NCBI GenBank assembly: GCA_002477955.1
Contig: DLLE01000020.1
Coordinates: 1,231-57,818, forward strand
Source of the DNA: Treponema sp. UBA7570
GTDB lineage: Bacteria; Spirochaetota; Spirochaetia; Treponematales; Treponemataceae
Direction of reading: 5' to 3'
DNA length: 56,588 bases
Numbering within the stretch: the first letter of the stretch is position 1; every line of letters begins with the position of its first letter. The notes beneath the pieces are model-generated. The model searched no databases. It saw only the letters and a list, made by a program, of their open reading frames with translations, and was not told where the DNA came from. A program made the position numbers and the translations under genes. Below are positions 25,961 to 34,773 of the stretch, in pieces.

Positions 25961-26830
25961 ATGGCACGGCGTTCATTTTCTTTTAGTTTCGCAGAATTTA
26001 TATTCTTGATTCTTCTCTTTCTGTCTGGATTAGCGCTTGCTTTTAGTGGCGGCGGTTTTGTAGTAAATTTTCAGAGAGTTGGTTTTTCTGTGGTAACTTC
26101 ACTGCAAAAAGCAGTTTACTCGGTTTGCGACGGTGTGACCGGAGTTTTTACGGCAGTTGCAGAACTCAAAAGCCTTAAAGCAGAAAATCAGGAATTAAAA
26201 GAAAAACTTAAAAATTATGAATTTTTACAGAGAAACAATACTGAAATTCGAAAGGAAAATGAGCGTCTGAGAGAACAGCTTCAATTTGCCACTCATATCG
26301 AACAGAAAAATTTTCCTGCCCAGATAATCGGACGAAATCCAGACAATATCTATTCGGGAATTACAATAAACAAGGGCAGCCGCAGCGGCATAAAAAAAGG
26401 AATGTCGGTTATTGCGGTTCAGAATGGAACGACAGGTCTTGTCGGAAAAATTGTTACCGTAGGATTGGAAACAAGCCTTGTAATGCCAGTTTATGATTCA
26501 AAATGCGTTGTTTCTTCAAGAATTCAAAATACGCGTGATATTGGACTGGTAAATGGAAGCGGAAATGCAAATTCGCCGCTGCAAATGAAATATATAAAAA
26601 AGAGGGTTCTTCCTGAACTTAATTTTGGTGATATTGTAGTTACTTCCGGCGAAACTGATAATTATGTTGCTGATATTCCTGTCGGCACGATTACAAATAT
26701 TATGGTAGTTGAATACGATTCGTCTCTTAATATAGAAATTACTCCTGTCGTTGATTTTGCACGTCTTGAAACTGTCATTGTGACAGATTTAAAAGAACCA
26801 AATCCGCTGCTGGAAAGGAGGCGCCAGTAA
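25961..26830 (+). CDS. mreC: Rod shape-determining protein MreC
   Basis: MreC is the periplasmic bitopic partner that links MreB to PBP2 and RodA. The 289 residues show an N-terminal membrane helix (about 10-32), a coiled coil (about 65-110, AVAELKSLKAENQELKEKL) and the beta-rich MreC core with VIGRNPDNIYSGITINKG and VVTSGETDNYVADIPVGTI. The length is typical. It begins 6 bp after mreB and stops directly before the mreD start codon. Confidence 0.94.
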   Translation: MARRSFSFSFAEFIFLILLFLSGLALAFSGGGFVVNFQRVGFSVVTSLQKAVYSVCDGVTGVFTAVAELKSLKAENQELKEKLKNYEFLQRNNTEIRKENERLREQLQFATHIEQKNFPAQIIGRNPDNIYSGITINKGSRSGIKKGMSVIAVQNGTTGLVGKIVTVGLETSLVMPVYDSKCVVSSRIQNTRDIGLVNGSGNANSPLQMKYIKKRVLPELNFGDIVVTSGETDNYVADIPVGTITNIMVVEYDSSLNIEITPVVDFARLETVIVTDLKEPNPLLERRRQ

Positions 26831-27337
26831 ATGAAATCTTTTGGTTTTGCCTGTCTTTTTTTTCTGGGATTCGCCCTGCTTGAAAGCGCCGTGCTTTCAA
26901 ATATTTTAATTTTGCCGGCAATTCCTGATTTTATTTTGCTTTGCTCCCTTTATTTTAGCCTGAACAATGGCCGACTTTTTGGCGCATGCTCAGGTTTTGC
27001 AAGCGGTCTTTTTCTTGATTTTTTCTGTGCTGTTCCTTTTGGCTATAACTGTCTGCTCCGCACAGTTTTTGGCTATGCTGCAGGGCTTTTCAGCAAAACT
27101 TTGAATATAAACGGAATGTTTTTTCCGTTTATACTCGGCGCCTTTTCTACGTTGTTTAAAGCCTTTGTTTTATGGTTAATCGCTGTCTTTTATCCGAACG
27201 TTAACGTTAGCTACAGCATTTTTTCAATTTCGTTCGGTTTTGAACTCCTTTTTAATTCTATTTTGGCTCCTTTTGTTTTTAAGTTTTTAAATATTTTCAA
27301 AAATGGAATTCTCCTTGATTTAGAGAAGGTTCGTTAA
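26831..27337 (+). CDS. mreD: Rod shape-determining protein MreD
   Basis: The 168-residue protein is almost entirely hydrophobic with five or six membrane helices, the length and topology of MreD. It has the family-like segment GFASGLFLDFFCAVPFGYN (about 53-72). It starts at the base after the mreC stop, behind an AAGGAGG site, and its stop codon overlaps the mrdA start by one base. The call relies on topology and position in the mre operon as much as on sequence. Confidence 0.9.
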   Translation: MKSFGFACLFFLGFALLESAVLSNILILPAIPDFILLCSLYFSLNNGRLFGACSGFASGLFLDFFCAVPFGYNCLLRTVFGYAAGLFSKTLNINGMFFPFILGAFSTLFKAFVLWLIAVFYPNVNVSYSIFSISFGFELLFNSILAPFVFKFLNIFKNGILLDLEKVR

Positions 27338-29235
27338 TGGACGATTTTAATAACGACTTGTTTTCCAGCTATGAAAAAAGTCTTGCTGCCTCAAAAAAAA
27401 ATATCCGCATCATCATTCTTCTTCTAGGACTTGCTTTAACTTTTTTTATTTATACGGTAAAACTTTTCAGCCTTCAGGTTGTTGAAGGAAAGGCTTACAG
27501 ACAGCGTTCAAGAACTATTTCAAGCCAGATAAAGACAATTTCTGCACAACGCGGCGAAATTTTTGATAGAAACGCTTCTCTTCCTTTGGTTATTAACACA
27601 GATTCTTTTGCGGTTGACCTAATTCCTGCTGAAATTCCTTCCGATTATTATGACACTGTCGTTTCAAAACTTGCAAAATACCTTGATATTCCAAAAAGCT
27701 ATATCGATAAAAAAATTCCTGCACGAATGAGAAATTCCTATAAGGCGATTGAAATTCGCGTAAATGTGCCTTTTAATACAATTTCTAATATCGCAGAAAA
27801 TATTACCGACCTTCCAGGAGTAAGCTGGCGTTCAAAACCAATGAGAAACTACGTTGAAACAGGTTCTATAAGCCATGTAATCGGTTATGTCGGAGATATT
27901 ACAAAAGATGAATTCAATGTTATGTATAATCACGGCTATAAGGCGAATTCGATTATTGGAAAAACTGGAATTGAAAAGCAATATGACCACTATCTCCAGG
28001 GAAAAAACGGTCTTGAAAGCCGTACTGTAGATGCGCGCGGACATATTATTTCCGATATTCCAGTAATTCAACCTCCAGAACCTGGCAAAAATCTTGTTTT
28101 GACGATTGATTCGCGCATTCAAAAACTTGCAGAACAGGCGCTTGGAAAAAGAGTAGGTGCGGCAGTTGTTTTACGGCCTTCAAATGGAGAAGTCCTGGCA
28201 ATGGTAAGTTATCCTTTTTATGACCAAAATCTTTTTAATTCTGATGATGCTGCCAATGAATATACAAAACTTGCGACAAGTCCGAATAATCCTCTTTTGA
28301 ACCGTGCGGTAAATGCAGTTTATCCTCCTGCTTCTACTTTTAAAATAATTATGACAACTGCAATTCTGGCAGAAAAAGCGATTCCTCCAGAAAAAAAAAT
28401 TGAGTGCCCTGGACGAATTGTCCATGGAAACAGAACTTTTACCTGCCACATAAAATATCCTGGACACGGCTACCTAGATTTAAAAAATGCGCTTGCCCAG
28501 TCATGCGATGTTTATTTTTGGATTGTCGGAAGGGATAACCTTGGCGTAGATAAAATTGCTTCTTATTCAAAAGAATTTGGTTTTGGAGAAAGTTTGGGTA
28601 TAGACCTTCCGGCACAGTCTACAGGTTTTGTTCCAACAAGCCAGTGGAAAGAGCGCCGTTATCATGAAACATGGAAAGACGGTGATACTATGAATATGTC
28701 AATCGGACAGGGATACACTCTCGTTACTCCGATGCACGTGGCAAATATGGTTGCAATGGTTTGCAATGAGGGGAAAATTTATAAACCCCATCTCTTAAAA
28801 GAAGTGCGTGATCCTTCTACAAACGAAACAATCGAAATAATAAAGCCTGAAATTTTAAGGGAATCGAATATTGACAATGCAGTATGGAAAGAAGTTCAAA
28901 AAGATATGCGGTATATGATTACCGATGGAACTGCCCAATATCCTATGAACAACAGGCGTTTTCAGCTTGCAGGAAAAACTGGAACCGCTGAAGTTAACGG
29001 CGCTCAAAAAAACCACTGGCATTCCTGGATGGTCGCTTACGGCCCTTACGATGCGCCAGTTGAAGAGCAATATGTTGTCTCTGTACTTGTCGAAGCCGTA
29101 AATGACTGGGAATGGTGGGCTCCGTATTGCACGAACATCATTTTTCAGGGAATTCTGGCAAACCAGACTTTTGATGAGGCAATCGATACTTTAGGTTTTA
29201 GATATTTGGTAAAGACAAAGAACAGACAGGAATAA
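27337..29235 (+). CDS. mrdA: Penicillin-binding protein 2 (elongasome transpeptidase)
   Basis: PBP2 crosslinks peptidoglycan during cell elongation, working with RodA. The 632 residues contain an N-terminal membrane helix (about 22-45), a dimerisation/pedestal domain beginning with QRGEIFDRN, and the transpeptidase domain with all three active-site motifs: STFK (nucleophile Ser), SCD and KTGTAEV. The AVYPPAST context is typical of PBP2. It is 5 bp upstream of rodA. The call is firm. Confidence 0.96.
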   Translation: MDDFNNDLFSSYEKSLAASKKNIRIIILLLGLALTFFIYTVKLFSLQVVEGKAYRQRSRTISSQIKTISAQRGEIFDRNASLPLVINTDSFAVDLIPAEIPSDYYDTVVSKLAKYLDIPKSYIDKKIPARMRNSYKAIEIRVNVPFNTISNIAENITDLPGVSWRSKPMRNYVETGSISHVIGYVGDITKDEFNVMYNHGYKANSIIGKTGIEKQYDHYLQGKNGLESRTVDARGHIISDIPVIQPPEPGKNLVLTIDSRIQKLAEQALGKRVGAAVVLRPSNGEVLAMVSYPFYDQNLFNSDDAANEYTKLATSPNNPLLNRAVNAVYPPASTFKIIMTTAILAEKAIPPEKKIECPGRIVHGNRTFTCHIKYPGHGYLDLKNALAQSCDVYFWIVGRDNLGVDKIASYSKEFGFGESLGIDLPAQSTGFVPTSQWKERRYHETWKDGDTMNMSIGQGYTLVTPMHVANMVAMVCNEGKIYKPHLLKEVRDPSTNETIEIIKPEILRESNIDNAVWKEVQKDMRYMITDGTAQYPMNNRRFQLAGKTGTAEVNGAQKNHWHSWMVAYGPYDAPVEEQYVVSVLVEAVNDWEWWAPYCTNIIFQGILANQTFDEAIDTLGFRYLVKTKNRQE

Positions 29236-29239
29236 TAGA

Positions 29240-30550
29240 ATGAAGACAAGATTTTTTCAGATATTTGATTATTTTCTCTTTATCTGCGTACTTTTTCTAG
29301 TTTCACTTGGAATTATGTTCATCTATTCATCTGCGATCAATTCTGAGGGCTTTTTAGTTTCAAAAGAATATGTAAAACAGATTATCTGGGCTGGAATTGG
29401 AATCGTTCTTTTGATTTTTACAGCAATAACTGATTATAGAAGAGTTATTCGCTATGTACCGTATCTTTACGCTGGTTTTGCAATTCTTTTAATCTATACA
29501 AGAATTTTTGGACGCTATGTAAATGGCGCACGCTCCTGGATTGGTTTTGCCTCGTTTGGAATTCAGCCTTCAGAATTTTGCAAAATCATCTATATTATGT
29601 TTTTGGCATTATATCTTACAAATTCAAAATCAGAATCGCCTAGAAGAAGATTTTTTGTTTCTCTAGGAATTTTTCTTCTTCCGACAGGGCTGATTCTTTT
29701 GCAGCCAGACCTTGGAACTGCAATGGTTTACATTCCGATTTTTTTGATAATGTGCTTTGCCGCAGGGCTTCCGCTTCGCTATATTTTTTTTATATTTGCA
29801 GGCGGACTTTTGACAATAATTTTTACCGTTCTTCCGATTTATCAGACTGAAATTGCTCACATAAATTACAAACTAATCAGCGTCCTTACAAATGGAAAAC
29901 TAAGTATTCTTGTTATCATTGCGTCGCTTGCAATCTGCATGATTGGAGTAACAGGCAAATTTTTCTTTCCTGAAAATAAGTATTTTTACTGGATCGCGTA
30001 TTATGCGGGAATGTTCTGTGCGGCTCTGATACTTTCAAAAGTTGCAGGAAAGGTTCTAAAAGATTACCAGATAAAAAGATTGATTGTTTTTATAGATCCG
30101 GACTCTGACCCAAGAGGAGCCGGATGGAATATAATTCAGTCAAAAATAGCAATTGGCTCAGGAAACTTATTTGGACAAGGATTTTTACGCGGAACACAAA
30201 GCCATTACCGTTTTTTGCCAGAACAGAGCACGGACTTTATTTTTAGCATTTTGGCAGAAGAATTTGGTTTTGCAGGCTGCATGGCAGTTTTCATTTTATA
30301 TTTTGGAATTCTCATTCGAATGGTTTACATTATGAGAGCAACAAATAACGAATTCGGATATTTTATAATTTCAGGAATTCTTGCAATGTTTTTCTTTCAT
30401 TTTATTATAAATGTAGGAATGGTAATGGGAATTATGCCAATTACAGGAATTCCCCTGCTTTTTTTGTCTTACGGAGGCTCATCCCTTTGGACCGCAATGA
30501 TCTGCATCGGACTCGTAATGAGCATAAAAGGACATAAATTCGAACTATAA
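29240..30550 (+). CDS. rodA: Peptidoglycan glycosyltransferase RodA (SEDS family)
   Basis: RodA polymerises glycan strands during elongation in complex with PBP2. The 436 residues have about ten membrane helices and SEDS motifs: GIMFIYSSA early, GARSWIGFASFGIQPSEF, QPDLGTAMVYIPIF, and in the C-terminal third RFLPEQSTDFIFSILAEEFGF and ITGIPLLFLSYGGSSLW. It is longer than E. coli RodA by about 65 residues; the extra sequence lies in the middle (about 200-265, with added hydrophobic helices). It closes the mre operon. Confidence 0.95.
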   Translation: MKTRFFQIFDYFLFICVLFLVSLGIMFIYSSAINSEGFLVSKEYVKQIIWAGIGIVLLIFTAITDYRRVIRYVPYLYAGFAILLIYTRIFGRYVNGARSWIGFASFGIQPSEFCKIIYIMFLALYLTNSKSESPRRRFFVSLGIFLLPTGLILLQPDLGTAMVYIPIFLIMCFAAGLPLRYIFFIFAGGLLTIIFTVLPIYQTEIAHINYKLISVLTNGKLSILVIIASLAICMIGVTGKFFFPENKYFYWIAYYAGMFCAALILSKVAGKVLKDYQIKRLIVFIDPDSDPRGAGWNIIQSKIAIGSGNLFGQGFLRGTQSHYRFLPEQSTDFIFSILAEEFGFAGCMAVFILYFGILIRMVYIMRATNNEFGYFIISGILAMFFFHFIINVGMVMGIMPITGIPLLFLSYGGSSLWTAMICIGLVMSIKGHKFEL

Positions 30551-30662
30551 AACTAAAAAATTGATTTATAGCAGAGCAAAAACCCTACACAGAAATGTCA
30601 GGGCTCAAAAAAAATCAGATAACTTTTGCAGAGCTTTTTACAACGGATTATAAAAAAGAATA

Positions 30663-30746
30663 TGCCCGGGAGGGGACTTGAACCCCTATGAGATTGCTCT
30701 CACTAGGACCTGAACCTAGCGCGTCTGCCAATTCCGCCACCCGGGC
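30663..30746 (-). tRNA. tRNA-Leu (anticodon CAG)
   Basis: Read on the minus strand, an 84-base tRNA with acceptor GCCCGGG/CCCGGGC, anticodon stem CTAGG/CCTAG with loop TTCAGGT and anticodon CAG, a long class II variable arm, T arm GGGG-TTCAAGT-CCCC, and discriminator A. CCA is not encoded. It is transcribed against the flanking genes. Confidence 0.95.
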
Positions 30747-30769
30747 AATAAACACGATATGGTTTTTAT

Positions 30770-30798
30770 ATTATGCAAAAAACTTTTTATCGTGTCAA
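30770..30798 (-). promoter_or_regulatory. Candidate promoter of tRNA-Leu
   Basis: On the minus strand TTGACA (30798-30793) and CATAAT (30775-30770) are separated by exactly 17 bp. The tRNA begins 24 bases further on. The match to consensus is strong. Confidence 0.7.
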
Positions 30799-30839
30799 TT
30801 ATCCGCTTTTGTTTTTTGTGTTTTAGGCATATTTTGGAC

Positions 30840-30953
30840 AAGGGATTGCAAGGGTGAGCGAAGCGAAAACAAAGGTCAGCCTTTGGTCGGAGGCGAAAGC
30901 CGTAGCCCTGAAAAGCCCGTTTTTTGCGCAGCAAAAATGGCCCAGAATTGTTT
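30840..30953 (+). repeat. GC-rich intergenic repeat, family 2, copy 1
   Basis: This segment is far more GC-rich than its AT-rich surroundings and shares ordered blocks with the reverse complement of 37645-37757. The blocks are AGGGAT, AAGCG, AGGCG, CCGTAGCC, AGCCCG, then a TTTTTTGC...GCAAAAA inverted repeat and GCC(G)CCC. It has no coding potential of its own and lies between the tRNA-Leu promoter and the rpsF promoter. The shared blocks indicate a dispersed intergenic element. The rest of 30551-31057 holds the tRNA, the two promoters and nothing else recognised. Confidence 0.6.
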
Positions 30954-30967
30954 ACATTTTTTTTGTA

Positions 30968-30996
30968 TTGACCAGACTGCAAAAAAAAGTTATATT
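30968..30996 (+). promoter_or_regulatory. Candidate promoter of the rpsF-ssb-rpsR-rplI operon
   Basis: TTGACC at 30968-30973 and TATATT at 30991-30996 are separated by 17 bp, each five of six matches to consensus. The rpsF start lies about 60 bp downstream. Confidence 0.65.
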
Positions 30997-31057
30997 TTTA
31001 GCAACCCCTTGAGACTTCGTACGAAGTTTCCATTTGACCATAAGGAGAACATACAAG

Positions 31058-31339
31058 ATGAGAAAGTATGAACTTATGACTGTTTTCTCTACAGAAGAAG
31101 ACAAATTTAAGGCAGCTTCTGATGCAGTTCGCTCAGTGCTTGCCAATTTCGGTGCAAAAATCGACAAAGAAGAGTCTTACGGTGACCGTGACTTGACTTA
31201 TGTTATCGAAAAACAGAAACGCGGTCGTTTCGTTCTTTTTACAGTTAGCGCAAATCCTGCGAAAATTACAGAAATCGAAACTCAGTTCAAATTAACACAT
31301 AGCCTTTTGAAGTGGCTTTTTGTAAAAATCGAAGACTAG
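31058..31339 (+). CDS. rpsF: 30S ribosomal protein S6
   Basis: S6 binds S18 on the 30S platform. The start is ATG 31058, ten bases after AAGGAG, giving 93 residues beginning MRKYELMTVFS. The middle ...DLTYVIEKQKRGRFVLF matches the S6 core. An in-frame upstream start at 31034 would precede the ribosome site and is rejected. It is the first gene of the rpsF-ssb-rpsR-rplI order, found in many bacteria. Confidence 0.96.
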   Translation: MRKYELMTVFSTEEDKFKAASDAVRSVLANFGAKIDKEESYGDRDLTYVIEKQKRGRFVLFTVSANPAKITEIETQFKLTHSLLKWLFVKIED

Positions 31340-31390
31340 AAAGTTATTTTCATCTAATAAACACTGTAAATAACAACCTGGAGGCATTTT

Positions 31391-31882
31391 ATGACAGATA
31401 TTAACCGAGTAGTCCTTGTTGGACGTCTTGTCCGTGACTTGGGAAATGATCAGCGTGATTTTGCTTATACTCCAAACGGTCAGGCACGCGCTAATATCAG
31501 CATTGCGGTAAACCGTAGCCGTAAACAGGGTGAACAGTGGGTTGATGAAGCAAACTTTTTCGATGTAACAATCTGGGGTAAAACTGCGGAAAACCTTAAG
31601 CCATACCTTACAAAAGGCAAGCAGATTGCCGTAGAAGGATATTTGCGTCAGGATCGTTGGGAAAAAGACGGTCAGAAATTCAGCAAGGTAGGCATTGTTG
31701 CTGACAGTGTAATGCTTCTTGGCGGAAGATCGGATAACGGCGGCACTCAGTCGTCAGGGGGGTACACTCCGAAATTCCAGCAAAATAATGGTTTTGCACA
31801 GCAGCAGTCTTATCAGCCACCTGCAGAAAGTCCTTCTTTTGGTGGAAATGGCGGCGGATATTCAGAAGATATCCCATTTTAA
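31391..31882 (+). CDS. ssb: Single-stranded DNA-binding protein
   Basis: SSB coats single-stranded DNA and recruits repair and replication proteins. The 163 residues have the OB fold (NRVVLVGRLVRD at the start, FFDVTIWGKTAENL, KGKQIAVEGYLRQDRW), a Gly/Gln/Asn-rich flexible linker (about 112-155) and the acidic interaction tip ending EDIPF. A CTGGAGG ribosome site precedes the ATG. It is embedded between rpsF and rpsR as in many bacteria. Confidence 0.97.
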   Translation: MTDINRVVLVGRLVRDLGNDQRDFAYTPNGQARANISIAVNRSRKQGEQWVDEANFFDVTIWGKTAENLKPYLTKGKQIAVEGYLRQDRWEKDGQKFSKVGIVADSVMLLGGRSDNGGTQSSGGYTPKFQQNNGFAQQQSYQPPAESPSFGGNGGGYSEDIPF

Positions 31883-31919
31883 TGTTTAATCATTAAAATC
31901 AATTTTTAGGAGACTTAAT

Positions 31920-32240
31920 ATGTCAGACGAAGTAACAACTAACGAAGTTGAACAGAAAGTAAATGTAACAGATACACAGGGCGCTTCAGACGGTCGCGAA
32001 GGCGAAGAGAAAGGCGCTCGCAGAGGTAAAAAGTTCTTCCGCAAGAAGGTTTGCCGTTTCTGTGCTAATAAAGCAAAAATAGATTACAAAGATGCAGACG
32101 GTCTTAAACGCTTTACAACAGAGCGCGGTAAGATTCTTCCTCGCCGCATTACAGGAACTTGCGCTAAACATCAGCGTGAAGTTGCGCTTGCAATCAAACG
32201 TGCTCGTGCAATTTGTCTGCTTCCATTCGTTGCAGAATAA
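31920..32240 (+). CDS. rpsR: 30S ribosomal protein S18, with N-terminal extension
   Basis: S18 partners S6 on the 30S subunit. The 106 residues contain the S18 core from about residue 38 (RKKVCRFCANKAKIDYKD) to the end (KRARAICLLPF). The first 35 residues are an acidic, Lys/Gly-rich extension absent from the roughly 75-residue E. coli protein. The start follows TTAGGAG with good spacing. The CRFC pair and downstream Cys-x2-His (TCAKH) form a possible zinc site of C+ type S18. Confidence 0.95.
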   Translation: MSDEVTTNEVEQKVNVTDTQGASDGREGEEKGARRGKKFFRKKVCRFCANKAKIDYKDADGLKRFTTERGKILPRRITGTCAKHQREVALAIKRARAICLLPFVAE

Positions 32241-32251
32241 TAAAAAATAAT

Positions 32252-32287
32252 AAAACGACGATCCAACTCCTGGTGACGCCGTTTTTT
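32252..32287 (+). terminator. Hairpin with T run between rpsR and rplI (attenuator-like)
   Basis: AAAACGACG at 32252-32260 pairs with CGCCGTTTT (32277-32285, one mismatch), followed by further T residues. It lies inside the operon just before the rplI ribosome site AAGAGGAGC, so it may reduce or regulate rplI expression rather than end the transcript. Confidence 0.5.
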
Positions 32288-32310
32288 AATATCAAGAGGA
32301 GCTTGAAAAA

Positions 32311-32844
32311 ATGAAAGTAATTCTTAATGAAGATGTTAAACATCTCGGAGAAATGGGAGATGTTAAAAATGTTGCTAACGGTTATGCACGCAACTTCCTT
32401 TTCCCACACATGTTTGCTGTTCCGTACAATGCTGATACTGTAGCATATTTTGAAGGACGCAAAGCAGAAATCGAAGCCCGCAAAGAAGCTAAAAGAAAGG
32501 ATGCAGCAAGCGCAAAAGACAAGCTTGAAGCGACACTCGTTGACCTTACTGTTCCTGCAGCTGCAAACGGAAAGCTTTACGGTGCCGTTACAAGCCAGAC
32601 AGTTGCTGACTTCTTAAACAAAAATGGTTTCGACATTGAGCGCAAACGCATTGAAATTCAGGGTGTTACAATTAAGAGCGTAGGACACTACACAGCATTG
32701 ATTCACCTTTACGAATCTACAAACGCTGAAGTAAAAATTTCTGTAAAAGGACAGACTACAGACAGCAAACCACAGGAAGTTTCTTCTAAAAAGGAAACAC
32801 CTGCAGAAACTGCTGAAGTTCCAGCAGAAGAAAAGGCTGAATAG
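32311..32844 (+). CDS. rplI: 50S ribosomal protein L9, with C-terminal tail
   Basis: L9 binds 23S rRNA and extends from the L1 stalk side. The 177 residues begin MKVILNEDVKHLGEMGDV, with the family signature NVANGYARNFLFP; the C-terminal domain ends near residue 145. The last 32 residues are a low-complexity Lys/Glu/Thr/Ala/Pro tail not found in shorter L9 proteins. A perfect terminator follows, so it ends the operon. Confidence 0.96.
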   Translation: MKVILNEDVKHLGEMGDVKNVANGYARNFLFPHMFAVPYNADTVAYFEGRKAEIEARKEAKRKDAASAKDKLEATLVDLTVPAAANGKLYGAVTSQTVADFLNKNGFDIERKRIEIQGVTIKSVGHYTALIHLYESTNAEVKISVKGQTTDSKPQEVSSKKETPAETAEVPAEEKAE

Positions 32845-32888
32845 TTTTTTACTTTCAAAATCTGAAAAGTTCAGACAGTTTGAATAAA

Positions 32889-32916
32889 AGGCCGGAAAAT
32901 TTTCCGGCTTTTTTTG
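32889..32916 (+). terminator. Rho-independent terminator after rplI
   Basis: GCCGGAAAATTTTCCGGC at 32891-32908 is a perfect palindrome followed by a run of T. It should end the rpsF-ssb-rpsR-rplI transcript; the preceding A-rich bases could let it work in both directions. Confidence 0.9.
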
Positions 32917-33040
32917 TTGATTTTTAAATATAAAAAAAAGATTAAAATGCCGTTGATTTTTCATAATTTTTCATAAAAAGATAAAAAATGCAACGACGCT
33001 ATACTTCAAAAAGAAAAGCACATTTTTACAGGAGCAAATA

Positions 33041-34372
33041 ATGGACGAACGATTAAAAGACTCGGTTCCGCCGCACAATCTTGAAGCGGAAGTTGCAACT
33101 TTGGGAGCAATGCTTCTTGACTGGACTTCGATTCAGGATGTTGTAACATTTTTGCTCCCAGAACATTTCTATTCACTTCAAAATCAGATTATTTACAGCA
33201 CGCTCATAAAACTTTTTGGAAGCGGAATAACCGGAGACATTCTTACTCTCACAAACGAGCTTTCTAAAAACAATGAGCTTGAAAAAGCTGGCGGTGGAGC
33301 TTATATTGCATCCCTTACAAATGAAGTTCCTTCCGCCGCAAACATCGATTATTATGCACATGTCGTTTTGGACAGAGCAACTCGCCGAAGCCTCATAAAA
33401 ATTTCTTCAGAAATCAAGGCTTCTGCGTTTGATGAATCGCGTGAAAGCCGTTCAATTCTTGAAGAAGCGGAAAAAAAGATTTTCGCCCTTACTGATATGG
33501 GACAGACGATTCAAATTCACGATATGCACGAAGTTGTCCAAAGAACATCTGAAATAATTCATCAGCATTATCACAACCACGACACTTATTCTGGAATTCC
33601 ATGCGGTTTTACAAGGCTTGACAGCATGACAAGCGGTTTTCAGAAGTCTGAACTGAGCATCATCGGCGCACGTCCTTCTATGGGTAAAACGGCTATGGCA
33701 CTTTCTATGATGGAAAATATTGCTATCGACCAGAAAATTCCTTGCGGCTTTTTCTCTCTTGAAATGTCGTTCGAGCAGATTGGCCAGCGCCTTCTTTCAC
33801 AGGTAAGCAGAATTCCAGGACACAAAATTCGGTCGGGAATAATGAAGCTTGATGATTTGCAAAAAATAAATGATGCCGCAGGACGGGTTTTTGATTCTCC
33901 ACTTTATATCGTCGACACTCCGAATATGCAGCTTTTGGATTTGCGAGCAATGGCAAGGCGAATGGTGCAGTCAAAAGGTGTAAAAATTATTTTTATTGAC
34001 TACATCGGTCTTATTTCAACGCAAAATTCAGCCGCTCCTGTTTACGAGCAAGTTTCAGAAATTTCAAAATCACTAAAAAGTCTTGCCAGAGAGCTTGACA
34101 TTCCTGTCGTTGCCTTATGTCAGGTTGCCCGCGACGCCGAAGGTTCCGAACCGACACTTGCGCAGCTGAGAGGCTCAGGCTCAATCGAACAAGATGCCGA
34201 TGTTGTAATGTTTATTCACCGTGAACGGAAAAAGACGGAAGAGGGCGAAATAGATCCTGTTCAGGACGCAAAACTGATTATTGCAAAACAGCGTAACGGT
34301 CCAATCGGAGATGTAAACCTTCTGTTCTTGAGCTCATATACCAAATTTGAAAATAAAGCTACGGAAGAATAA
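33041..34372 (+). CDS. dnaB: Replicative DNA helicase DnaB
   Basis: DnaB unwinds DNA at the fork and interacts with DnaG primase. The 443 residues have the N-terminal helical domain (PPHNLEAEVATLGAMLLD), a linker, and the RecA-like motor with Walker A GARPSMGKTAMALSM, the FFSLEMS box, IFIDYIGLIS as Walker B, and the C-terminal RGSGSIEQDADVVMFIHRE block. A CAGGAGC site precedes the start. It follows the L9 gene, a common arrangement, but after a terminator. No intein is present. Confidence 0.97.
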   Translation: MDERLKDSVPPHNLEAEVATLGAMLLDWTSIQDVVTFLLPEHFYSLQNQIIYSTLIKLFGSGITGDILTLTNELSKNNELEKAGGGAYIASLTNEVPSAANIDYYAHVVLDRATRRSLIKISSEIKASAFDESRESRSILEEAEKKIFALTDMGQTIQIHDMHEVVQRTSEIIHQHYHNHDTYSGIPCGFTRLDSMTSGFQKSELSIIGARPSMGKTAMALSMMENIAIDQKIPCGFFSLEMSFEQIGQRLLSQVSRIPGHKIRSGIMKLDDLQKINDAAGRVFDSPLYIVDTPNMQLLDLRAMARRMVQSKGVKIIFIDYIGLISTQNSAAPVYEQVSEISKSLKSLARELDIPVVALCQVARDAEGSEPTLAQLRGSGSIEQDADVVMFIHRERKKTEEGEIDPVQDAKLIIAKQRNGPIGDVNLLFLSSYTKFENKATEE

Positions 34373-34419
34373 AAAGGAATTTGAAAACAATTCGAAATTA
34401 GTTAGAGGCAAATTTTCTT

Positions 34420-34773
34420 TTAAATCACAGAATAACCGAGAGAAGTTATTATTTCCTCTATTTTTTTGTTGCCGTTTAATTTTTCTTTTGACAGAATTTT
34501 TGCAGATTTTTTCTTAAAATTTACTTTTGCATAGAATCCAGACTCGTTAAGCTTGTTTTGAATGTGGCTTGCGCAGTTTTTACACTTCATTCCATCAATT
34601 TTTATGAGCGTCGCATAAGGATAGTGTGATTTATTTTTGTCTAAAGGATTTATTTTTATTTCGGAATTTCCGCTGCTACAGCAGCTTTCTCCATTGAGCC
34701 GTTTTATAAAAGACTTTAGTCCTAGACATGCGAGTAAAATCAATAAAATTATCAGGATCGCATTTGCAATCAT
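34420..34773 (-). CDS. Membrane-anchored heavy-metal-associated (HMA) domain protein
   Basis: The start is placed at ATG 34773 because GGAG lies seven bases upstream and the codon overlaps the preceding stop as ATGA. The product is about 117 residues: a membrane helix (about 4-22), a linker with a CC pair, and a C-terminal HMA domain with the metal-binding GMKCKNCASH (M-x-C-x2-C). Its first residues MIANAILIIL and the bases around its start copy those of the preceding FeoB-associated gene. A periplasm-facing or cytoplasm-facing metal-binding role near FeoB is likely from context; the metal may be iron or copper and cannot be read from sequence. Confidence 0.8.
   Translation of the reverse strand: MIANAILIILLILLACLGLKSFIKRLNGESCCSSGNSEIKINPLDKNKSHYPYATLIKIDGMKCKNCASHIQNKLNESGFYAKVNFKKKSAKILSKEKLNGNKKIEEIITSLGYSVI

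Noticed and set aside
30688..31071. Plus-strand frame across the tRNA-Leu gene and the GC-rich repeat
   Set aside because: It reads through a tRNA on the opposite strand and a repeat, has no ribosome site, and ends inside rpsF.
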